Positions 11,169-19,443 of a stretch of DNA of 64,000 bases are shown here, in pieces. The position numbers and the translations under genes were made by a program. Every line of letters begins with the position of its first letter. Within the stretch, counting starts at the first letter, position 1. Origin of the DNA: Stackebrandtia albiflava. GTDB taxonomy: Bacteria > Actinomycetota > Actinomycetes > Mycobacteriales > Micromonosporaceae. The DNA lies in contig NZ_VLLL01000006.1 in the NCBI RefSeq assembly GCF_007994225.1, positions 1,364,001-1,428,000 on the forward strand, given 5' to 3'. The notes beneath the pieces were generated by a model. That model worked only from the letters and a program-made list of their open reading frames with translations. It did no database searches and was not told the DNA's origin.

Positions 11169-11483
11169 TCAGTTCTCGGCGGCGTTCTCCGAGGCGAGCC
11201 GCGCGGCTTCCTCCTCGGCGGCCAGGCGGGCGTCCTCCTCCAACACCTCGATGTCGAACTCGCCGTCCTTGACGCCCTCGACGAAGGCGTCCCACTCCTC
11301 GGGGGTGTAGATCAGGATCGTGCCGTCGGGTTCGTCGGCGTAACGCAGCGCGACGAGACCGTTGTCGGCGAAGCCGATCTCCAGCTTGCCCGGCGAACCG
11401 TCGAGGTTGGTCGTGCGGCGCCATTCCGCCGTCGCGGTGTCGAATTGGCCCTTCAGGGGGTGTTCACGGATCGTGTCGCTCAC
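11169..11483 (-). CDS. DUF397-like small protein
   Basis: A 104-residue acidic protein. The centre (VALRYADEPDGTILIYTPEEWDAFVEGVKDGEFD, described in parts) has the ending pattern of DUF397: a strand pair, a TPxEW motif, then AFxxGVKxGEFD. The C-terminus is an Ala/Glu-rich helix. GTG 11483 is chosen because AGGAGA lies seven bases upstream; a longer open frame to 11657 is Cys/Arg-rich and not protein-like. DUF397 proteins usually sit beside XRE regulators in actinomycetes, but none is next to this one. Confidence 0.75.
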   Translation of the reverse strand: MSDTIREHPLKGQFDTATAEWRRTTNLDGSPGKLEIGFADNGLVALRYADEPDGTILIYTPEEWDAFVEGVKDGEFDIEVLEEDARLAAEEEAARLASENAAEN

Positions 11484-11553
11484 TGATCGTCTCCTATTCG
11501 CGGTGTCTCCACACCGTTCTAACGTACGAATCAGCCGCCGGACACGCGGTGTC

Positions 11554-12153
11554 TCACCGATCGACGGCGTCCCACAACGCCGACATCGGCACGCCCCACG
11601 TGATGAACATCCGCCGCAGCATGGGCATCGAGACACCGATGACGGTTCCCGGGTCACCGTCGATCCGGTCGACGAACGGTGAACCCAGTCCGTCGATCGA
11701 GAACGCCCCGGCCACCTGCATGGGCTCGCCGGTGGCGACGTAGGACGCGATCTCCTTGTCCGTCAGATCGGCGAAGTACACGGTCGTCGCCGACGACCGG
11801 GTCAGTCGTAGGTCCCGGCGCGTGTCGATGAGGCAGTGGCCGGTGTGCAGGACACCCGAGCCGCCTCGCATCGACTTCCACCGGGTGACGGCCTCCTCCG
11901 CGTCGGCGGGCTTGCCGCAGATCCGGCCGTTGAACTCGAGTACCGAGTCACAACCCAGCACGTAGGCGTCGTCCTCCAGCTGCGCGGCGACCTTCTTCGC
12001 CTTGGCCTTGGCCAGGGCGCGACTCAGGCCGCCCGCAGTGTCCTCGGTGACGGTCGATTCGTCGAAACCCGAGACGATTACCTCCGGCTTCAGCCCGGCT
12101 GCCTGGAGGGTGCGCAACCGGGCCGGTGATGCCGAGGCGAGAATGAACCTCAT
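11554..12153 (-). CDS. maf: Maf-family nucleotide pyrophosphatase
   Basis: A 199-residue Maf/HAM1-like pyrophosphatase that hydrolyses non-canonical or excess nucleoside triphosphates. The N-terminal LASASPARLRTLQAAG is the phosphate-binding SxSPRR-type loop. AxAKAKKVA, VLGCDSVLEFNGRICGKP, and later GEPMQVAGAFSIDGLGSPFVDRIDG are all conserved Maf stretches. It starts ten bases after accE ends, matching the common actinobacterial order beta subunit - epsilon subunit - maf. Confidence 0.93.
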   Translation of the reverse strand: MRFILASASPARLRTLQAAGLKPEVIVSGFDESTVTEDTAGGLSRALAKAKAKKVAAQLEDDAYVLGCDSVLEFNGRICGKPADAEEAVTRWKSMRGGSGVLHTGHCLIDTRRDLRLTRSSATTVYFADLTDKEIASYVATGEPMQVAGAFSIDGLGSPFVDRIDGDPGTVIGVSMPMLRRMFITWGVPMSALWDAVDR

Positions 12154-12163
12154 GGCGGTGAGC

Positions 12164-12370
12164 CTAAAGTATGACGGCGCTCCCAGCCCGTCCAGGCAAC
12201 GCCGACGAACGCCATCCGTGTGTCACACCCAGCCGGGCCGCCGGATCCGACCACGCCGACCGGCGCGGTGGTGCCGCCGGGGGCGCGACGGTGGTCGCGG
12301 CCGACAGGACCGCGCACACCACCGCCAGCTCGGTGTCGTCGGGAGAGCCCGCGGTCACCGTGATCTGCAC
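12164..12370 (-). CDS. accE: Acyl-CoA carboxylase epsilon subunit
   Basis: A 68-residue protein. The start ITVTAGSPDDTELAVVCAVLSA matches the AccE pattern of a strand followed by the xPxxxELAA helix, and the C-terminal half has SAWSDPA and a Trp near the end (HGWRSSALPG). AccE binds the beta subunit in actinobacterial carboxylase complexes and raises activity. It sits between the NYN-domain gene (4-bp gap) and maf (10-bp gap). It is small, and recognition rests on the start, the SAWxDPA motif and the location. Confidence 0.85.
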   Translation of the reverse strand: MQITVTAGSPDDTELAVVCAVLSAATTVAPPAAPPRRSAWSDPAARLGVTHGWRSSALPGRAGSAVIL

Positions 12371-12374
12371 TGGT

Positions 12375-13382
12375 TCACCTCTCGATGTCGAATTCCCGGT
12401 TGACCCGCTCCCAGAAGCCGTCGCGGACCCAGATGCGGGCGCCGGGATGGTCGCGCAGCGAGTATCCCAGTTCCTTCTCGGCCTCGACGAGCAGCTCCTT
12501 GTCGATGACGGTCGGCAGCGTGGGCCCCGGCAACAGGTCGGCGATGTTCTCCCGTCCCCGGGTGAGGATCCACTTGTGGGCGACGTACTCGCCGATGCTG
12601 ACCACCGCCTCCTGCTCGAACTGGCCGCCCACGCCGGTGCGGACGAACGACGGCCGGGCCTGTTCGGCCTCCTCCAGCGCCTCGGCCGCGCTCATCGTCA
12701 CCGCCACCGAGTGCCGTTGCCCGAAGACCGAGGCGGGCGACGGCTGCTGCGGCACCGGCTCGGCCACCGGCGCGCCTGCGATCTTCGCGGACGCGGCCGC
12801 GGCGGTGCCCAGCTTGGCGAAGTAGGAGCGGCAGTCCTCGGCGGAGATGATGTCCAAGGTGTCGGCCTCCCACACCAGCCGTTCCGCCTGGTTGGTGCCG
12901 TACGGGGGTTCGACGCCCCACACGTGGACCCGCACGCCGTACGCCTGGGCGATCTCGACGGCCGAGACCATGTCCTCGTCACCCGCCAACAGGATGGCCT
13001 CGTGGATCGCGCGGTGCCGGGCGAGCTGTTCCAGGTCGGTGCGGATCATCGCGTCCACGCCCTTCTGCTGGCCGCGCGAGTTCAGGTTCCCCAGCCGCAC
13101 CTTGACCAGTTCCATGTGCGCGATGACGCGCTGATCCACCGTCGGCACCCGGTCTCGCGCGGCGTCGAACCAATACACCCGCAGCAGTTCACCGTCGGGA
13201 AGCTGGTGGGCGGCACGTGCGATGAGCGCGCTGATCAGCTTCTCGGCGTCGACCTTGTACTCGCGCCGGGACGTGACACCCAGCAGGACCTCGGCGGCGG
13301 CGGCGTACAGGTAACCGACGTCGATGAGGATCGCATACCGGCGGGACACTTTTCCAAAACAATCGTGGTCGAGCAGGGACAT
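12375..13382 (-). CDS. NYN-domain (PIN-like RNase) protein
   Basis: A 335-residue protein. The N-terminal about 200 residues form a NYN domain: RYAILIDVGYLYAAA with the first Asp, then VDAMIRTDLEQLA, and AILLAGDEDMVSAVEIAQAYGVRVHVWGVE with the later acidic residues. These are the metal-binding aspartates of PIN/NYN nucleases, so an RNase function is likely. The C-terminal 130 residues are helical with no fold I recognise. ATG 13382 has GGAG six bases upstream. It is inserted between the carboxylase beta and epsilon genes and is close enough to accE to be in one transcript. Confidence 0.88.
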   Translation of the reverse strand: MSLLDHDCFGKVSRRYAILIDVGYLYAAAAEVLLGVTSRREYKVDAEKLISALIARAAHQLPDGELLRVYWFDAARDRVPTVDQRVIAHMELVKVRLGNLNSRGQQKGVDAMIRTDLEQLARHRAIHEAILLAGDEDMVSAVEIAQAYGVRVHVWGVEPPYGTNQAERLVWEADTLDIISAEDCRSYFAKLGTAAAASAKIAGAPVAEPVPQQPSPASVFGQRHSVAVTMSAAEALEEAEQARPSFVRTGVGGQFEQEAVVSIGEYVAHKWILTRGRENIADLLPGPTLPTVIDKELLVEAEKELGYSLRDHPGARIWVRDGFWERVNREFDIER

Positions 13383-13682
13383 CCAAAACTCCAATGTAGA
13401 TTCCAATGGGCTGGATCCCCGGCCCGGCCGAGCGGCCGGCGAGACCGTCACCACACGGCGACCGGTCGGCCGACGGCCCGGCGTCGTACCGGGAAAGATC
13501 ACGCGCCCATAACGAAGCTACCGGAATCCGGGCGGATCGGGCACCCGCCACCGCGTGGATGTGCGCGGCATGACCCCCACCGCGGCGGTGTCGTCGCAGG
13601 TGGCCGTGCCGTCGAGGGGTCCTCGGACGGCCGCCGCCGGGTGTGGCGTGGTGACGGCACCGGAGGGCGCCGCCACCACGGG
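13383..13682. other. 300-bp gap between NYN gene and carboxylase beta gene
   Basis: I find no gene here. An in-frame extension of the NYN gene to 13502 is Arg/Pro-rich and unlike a domain. The gap probably holds the 3' end of the beta-subunit transcript and the promoter of the NYN-accE-maf set, but I could not identify convincing hexamers or a strong hairpin. Confidence 0.5.
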
Positions 13683-15257
<1,575 letters not shown>

Positions 15258-15369
15258 GCGGCGATCGTACCGGCTGCCGGGTTCGCCCGATCACCGTCGC
15301 CGTGGCCGGGGAGATCCGTCACCGGGGCGCGGGCGACAATGTCGGACGGATCGACAGGGAGGAACGGAC

Positions 15370-16164
15370 ATGACGGTGCGCGACCCCTTGGACCCGGCGG
15401 GGCTCACCGCGTCGTCGGTCGGCGGCATGTGGCGACGGGTCCGGGTGCGGGAGGAGGTCGGCTCGACCAACGCCGAGGTCGCCCGGCTGGCCGCCGAGGG
15501 CGCTCCACACGGCACGGTCGTCACCGCCGAGTCCCAGTCGACCGGTCGGGGCCGTGCCGGCCGGGAGTGGGTGTCGCCGCCGCGCGGCGGCATCGCGGTG
15601 TCGATGCTGCTGCGACCGACCGCCCCGCAGGCCCGTTGGAGCTGGCTGCCGTTGTTGGCGGGAGTGGCGCTGGCCGAGACCGTCGAGACCCGCGCGGAGG
15701 TGCCGGCCCACCTGAAGTGGCCGAACGACCTGCTCGTGGGGCCGGGACACAAGACCGCCGGCATCCTCGCCGAGGTGGCCGCCGGAGCCGTCGCGCTGGG
15801 TGTGGGTCTCAACGTCACCCTGACCCGCGAGGAGCTTCCCCGCCCCGACACCACCTCGCTGCTGTTGGCGGGCGCGCGTCTCCTCGACCGCACCGTGCTG
15901 CTCGCGGGCCTGCTGCGGACGGTGGAACGCTGGTACACGGCCTGGGACGCCGCCCAGGGCGACCCGGAGCGGTCGGGGTTGCGCGCGGCGTACTTGCGGT
16001 ACTGCCATACGGTGGGCCGCAACGTATCCGTCTGGCTGCCCGACGGCGAACGTCTCGACGGTGCCGCCGTCGACATCGACGCCGACGGGCGGTTGTGCGT
16101 CGAATCGGAGGGGCGCGTCACGCCGGTGGCGGCGGGGGACGTCCACCACGTACGTTTGCCTTGA
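15370..16164 (+). CDS. birA: Biotin-[acetyl-CoA-carboxylase] ligase
   Basis: A 264-residue ligase that makes biotinyl-AMP and transfers biotin to the BCCP lysine of the carboxylase. The catalytic motif is STGRGRAGREW, preceded by GSTNAEVARLA and followed by HLKWPNDLLV and a C-terminal SH3-like cap. It lacks the N-terminal DNA-binding domain of E. coli BirA, so it is a mono-functional (group I) enzyme. It is divergent from the beta-subunit gene with a 112-bp gap. Confidence 0.95.
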   Translation: MTVRDPLDPAGLTASSVGGMWRRVRVREEVGSTNAEVARLAAEGAPHGTVVTAESQSTGRGRAGREWVSPPRGGIAVSMLLRPTAPQARWSWLPLLAGVALAETVETRAEVPAHLKWPNDLLVGPGHKTAGILAEVAAGAVALGVGLNVTLTREELPRPDTTSLLLAGARLLDRTVLLAGLLRTVERWYTAWDAAQGDPERSGLRAAYLRYCHTVGRNVSVWLPDGERLDGAAVDIDADGRLCVESEGRVTPVAAGDVHHVRLP

Positions 16165-16275
16165 ACCGGGGCGGGCCGGCTCCGACACGCCCGGCCGGCG
16201 ACCCCGGTACCGCCCGGCACGCGGCCCCGGAGGCGGGTCCACCCCACACGCGCCGACCCCTTGGAGGTGCAGTTC

Positions 16276-17247
16276 GTGATCGGCCACTCCCTGCGCGCCC
16301 TGGGCTTGACGTCCGGCGAGGAGGGCGCCTATCGCGCCCTGCTGGCCGTCCCGGACTCCGACGTCACGGAGCTGGCCGCGTCGCTGGGAACATCGCAGTC
16401 GGCGGCCACGGGCGCGTTGCGGACGTTGACGCAGCGGGGACTCGCGCGGATGGTCACCGACGAGCGGTTCGCCGCCGTGGCCCCCGACGCCTCACTGATC
16501 TCCATGTTGTCCGAGCAGTTGGAGGCGCTGCGCACCGGATACGCCGCCTTCGGTGAACTGGAGCAGGTGTACCGGGACGTTCAGGCCCGGCACGGTGTCG
16601 TGGCGGGTGTGGAGACGGTGCGCGGTGCGGCGGCCATGCGGTCGCGGATCGGTCAACTCCAGGATCACGCCCGGCACGAGGTGTGCAAGTTCGTCAGGCC
16701 GCCGTTGGTCACCGACGGAGACACCCACGCCTCCTGTGACGCCGCGGTCCGCCGGGGAGTCCGCTACCGGCTCGTCTACGAGAAGGCGATGCTCGACGAC
16801 CCCACCGCGATGGCGACCGTGCGGCGTGCCGCCGACCAGGGGAAACAGGTCAGGTTCGCCGCGACACTCCCGGTGAAGCTGATGCTGGTCGACGGCCGGA
16901 CCGCGTTGATCTCCGAAGCCGACCAGCCGGTCGCGCTGGTCACCGAGCACCCCTCGCTGGTGCGGTTGGCCTCGGGGCTGTTCGAGCAGGTGTGGCCGAC
17001 CGCGGTGCCGGCCGCCGGGGGAGTCTCGGCGGGGGATGTCGCCGGCGAATCCGGTCTCGCCGACCCCGACGACCGGTTGTTGTTGTCGCTGCTGCTGGCG
17101 GGCCTGACGGACCAGGCGATCGCGGTGCGGTTGGGCGTCGGGCTCCGCACCGTCCAGCGCCGGGTGCGGGACCTGATGGACGCGGCGGGGGTGGACACCC
17201 GCATCCAACTGGGCTGGCAGGCCAGCCGCAAGGGCTGGGTCGCCTGA
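16276..17247 (+). CDS. TrmB/LuxR-type helix-turn-helix regulator
   Basis: A 323-residue regulator with two DNA-binding regions. The N-terminus (LTSGEEGAYRALLAVPDSDVTELAASLGTSQSAATGAL, in pieces) is a TrmB/MarR-like winged helix. The middle (about 100-250) resembles the phospholipase-D-like domain of such regulators. The C-terminus (LLLAGLTDQAIAVRLGVGLRTVQRRVRDLMDAAGVDTR) is a LuxR/GerE-type helix-turn-helix. GGAGG at 16263-16267 is eight bases before GTG 16276. This architecture is common in actinomycetes, often near secondary-metabolism genes; the target is unknown. Confidence 0.85.
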   Translation: MIGHSLRALGLTSGEEGAYRALLAVPDSDVTELAASLGTSQSAATGALRTLTQRGLARMVTDERFAAVAPDASLISMLSEQLEALRTGYAAFGELEQVYRDVQARHGVVAGVETVRGAAAMRSRIGQLQDHARHEVCKFVRPPLVTDGDTHASCDAAVRRGVRYRLVYEKAMLDDPTAMATVRRAADQGKQVRFAATLPVKLMLVDGRTALISEADQPVALVTEHPSLVRLASGLFEQVWPTAVPAAGGVSAGDVAGESGLADPDDRLLLSLLLAGLTDQAIAVRLGVGLRTVQRRVRDLMDAAGVDTRIQLGWQASRKGWVA

Positions 17248-17337
17248 TCGCGCCCCGGTCACGCGGGGCTGCGCGATGCCGGGGTACATCCGCCGGATAT
17301 GCGGTAGCTTGCATACGACGCACCGAAGGAGGTCGCC

Positions 17338-17862
17338 GTGGGGTTCCCGCAGAACCTGCTCTCCGAGGACGAGCGGGTGGTGTTGCACATGCATCCCCAT
17401 TGGAAGGAGCTGATCGGGCCGGCGGTGTGGTTCGTGGTGGTGGCGGTGGCCGGCGCGGTGGCGTTCTTCGTCCTCCCCGGCACCCTGGGCGGTTGGTCGG
17501 GTGTCGGCCAGGTCGTCGTCGTGGCCGTCGCCGTGGTGCTGCTGCTGTGGCTGTCGGTGCTGCCCTGGGTCGACTGGGCCACCACGCACTACGTGTTCAC
17601 CACCCACCGCCTGTTGTTGCGGACCGGCGTCATCACGCGCAAGGGGCGTGACATCCCGTACGCGCGGGTCAACGACGTGTCGTTCGAGCAGACGGTGATC
17701 CAGCGGATGTTCCGTTACGGGAAGCTGATCGTCCAGTCAGCCAGTGAACAGGGCGCGGTGATCTTCAAGGACATGCCGAAGGTGGAGCTGGTGCAGTCGA
17801 CGTTGTACCGCCTGGTCGAGGAGGACCGCAACCGGCGTGCCACCGACGACGCGGGCATCTGA
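17338..17862 (+). CDS. PH-domain (bPH2) membrane protein
   Basis: A 174-residue protein. A short cytoplasmic start (LLSEDERVVLHMHPHWKELI) leads into two hydrophobic segments at about 26-50 and 55-75, then a bacterial PH domain: YVFTTHRLLLRTGVITRKGRDIPYARVNDVSFEQTVIQRMFRYGKLIVQSA (seen in pieces). AAGGAGG lies five bases before GTG 17338. Proteins of this type are widespread in actinobacteria with no settled role. Confidence 0.88.
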   Translation: MGFPQNLLSEDERVVLHMHPHWKELIGPAVWFVVVAVAGAVAFFVLPGTLGGWSGVGQVVVVAVAVVLLLWLSVLPWVDWATTHYVFTTHRLLLRTGVITRKGRDIPYARVNDVSFEQTVIQRMFRYGKLIVQSASEQGAVIFKDMPKVELVQSTLYRLVEEDRNRRATDDAGI

Positions 17863-17887
17863 GCCGACACGGCCGTCGTGACCGGGG

Positions 17888-18361
17888 TCAGCCGCGGCGA
17901 CGCCGGAACCAACCCCGGAAACGCATCCGCAGCACGACCACGCCACGTTGTTCGCAACGCAGCGCGCCCGAGAGCGTCACGGTGCCCAGGCCCGGGCGGG
18001 ACCGCGACGGCGCCTGCGCCAGCACCCGCAGCGAACCCCGCAACCGGTCGCCCGCGCGCACCGGGGCGTTCCACCGCAGTTCCTCCACCCCCGGGGAGGC
18101 GTCGGCGGCCGCGCGCGACAGCACGGCGGCCACGTACAGCCGCATGAAGAGGGCGCTGGTGAACCAGCCGCTGGCGATCACCCCGCCGAACGTGCTCTCG
18201 GCGGCCAGCTCGTCGTCCACGTGGTACCACTGTGGATCGAACGCGGTCGCGAAGGCCCGCATCTCCGCCTCGTCCACGACGACCTCACCCAGGTCGAACT
18301 CGCGTCCCACCGTCAGGTCCTCGTAGAAGAGGTCGGCGGGGCCACCGGTACCGGATCGCAT
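17888..18361 (-). CDS. MaoC-family dehydratase (hotdog fold)
   Basis: A 157-residue protein with the MaoC-like hot-dog pattern: YEDLTVGREFDLGEVVVDEAEMRAFATAFDPQWYHVD, then GVIASGWFTSALFMRL, the catalytic Asp-His hydratase region. WNAPVRAGDRLRGSLRVL follows. It probably acts as an enoyl-CoA hydratase-like enzyme on acyl-CoAs. The C-terminus is Arg-rich. Twelve bases separate it from the first GtrA gene, so a shared transcript is possible. Confidence 0.88.
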   Translation of the reverse strand: MRSGTGGPADLFYEDLTVGREFDLGEVVVDEAEMRAFATAFDPQWYHVDDELAAESTFGGVIASGWFTSALFMRLYVAAVLSRAAADASPGVEELRWNAPVRAGDRLRGSLRVLAQAPSRSRPGLGTVTLSGALRCEQRGVVVLRMRFRGWFRRRRG

Positions 18362-18372
18362 GAGCCCAGAGC

Positions 18373-18879
18373 CTACCGGGCCGCGTCTCCCACCACGGTG
18401 CCGTCGGCGGAGGTCCGGGCCGTCTCCTCCTCGTCGGGAACCGCCGGCCGGTGGGCGCCGAAGACGAACCGGCGGTACGACCAGAACCGGAACGCGGTGC
18501 CCAACGCCAGGCCCCCGAACTTGGCGATGTTGAACGCCAGGACGTCGGTGTGCTCGTCGAAGTGCATCCCGTACCGGGCGATGAACAGGATCATCGACTC
18601 GATGATCAGGCCGACCACGTTGAGCGCGAAGAACAGTCCGTACTCACGCCGCAGCGACGACTTCGGGAGGTGACGGTACGTCCAGTGCCGGTTCATGAAG
18701 TACGAGCACGTGGTGGCGACGGCGGTGGCGACCACGTTGGCCTTCAACGGGCCGATCGGCAGCAACAGGTTGAAGATCGCCAGGTTCACCACGGTGTTGA
18801 CGGCCCCGATGCTCGCGAACTTGCCGAGCTCCTGGGCGAGGTTTCGCCACCGGTCGGGTGGTCGCCGAATCAACCGCAC
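18373..18879 (-). CDS. GtrA-family membrane protein
   Basis: A 168-residue protein with four predicted membrane helices. The first begins ELGKFASIGAVNTVVNLAIFNLLL, the family hallmark, and TCSYFMNRHWTYRHLP and AFRFWSYRRFVFG are the repeated N(R)xWTF-like motifs. GtrA proteins are thought to flip polyprenyl-linked sugars for cell-wall glycan decoration. GTG 18879. A second GtrA gene follows upstream at 18958-19443, so the two may act as a pair. Confidence 0.9.
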   Translation of the reverse strand: MRLIRRPPDRWRNLAQELGKFASIGAVNTVVNLAIFNLLLPIGPLKANVVATAVATTCSYFMNRHWTYRHLPKSSLRREYGLFFALNVVGLIIESMILFIARYGMHFDEHTDVLAFNIAKFGGLALGTAFRFWSYRRFVFGAHRPAVPDEEETARTSADGTVVGDAAR

Positions 18880-18957
18880 GCCGTAACGATACGTGTGAGC
18901 CCCACCGCGGCCTCAACGGCGACCAGGTGGCGGCGGGTCGTGCGGCCGGCGGTGTCC

Positions 18958-19443
18958 TCAACGGGTGGGCGCCGACTCCGGGCGCACCCGGCGGAACACC
19001 CAGGTCCGGTAGGCGTGGAACCGGAACAGTGTGCCCAACCCGACGCCCAGGACGTTCACCACCAGGTTGAGAGCCAGCGGGTTATCCAGCACCTCCGGCC
19101 ACCGTGCCACCGCCACCTGGTACCCGACCGCGACGCCCAGGGTCAGTCCCAGCCCGACGGTGTTGAACGCGAAGTAGGTCAGGTATTCGCGGTGGAGGGC
19201 GGCCCTCTCCCGGTCACGCCACGTCCAGAAGCGGTTCCCGACGAATGCCAGGCTGGCGGCGAACACCGTCGACAGCAGTTTCGCGGGGACGGTGTGGACG
19301 TGCCATGCGTAGTGCGCCAGGTTGAAGAGACCGGTGTCGACCAGGTACGCGACCGAACCCACCGCCGCGAACCTGGCCGCCTCCCTGCCCAGGTCCGGCA
19401 GCCGTTCCCGCCACCGCGCCCAGGCGGTCGTCCGGGAGGTCAT
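18958..19443 (-). CDS. GtrA-family membrane protein overlapping the sigma-fusion gene
   Basis: A 161-residue, four-helix GtrA protein: GREAARFAAVGSVAYLVDTGLFNL, FVGNRFWTWRDRER and LGTLFRFHAYRTWVFRR are the family motifs. Its ATG at 19443 overlaps the TGA of the sigma-fusion gene (ATGA, 19440-19443), so the two are very likely translationally coupled. That links a cell-surface glycan transporter to the membrane-bound sigma factor. Confidence 0.9.
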   Translation of the reverse strand: MTSRTTAWARWRERLPDLGREAARFAAVGSVAYLVDTGLFNLAHYAWHVHTVPAKLLSTVFAASLAFVGNRFWTWRDRERAALHREYLTYFAFNTVGLGLTLGVAVGYQVAVARWPEVLDNPLALNLVVNVLGVGLGTLFRFHAYRTWVFRRVRPESAPTR

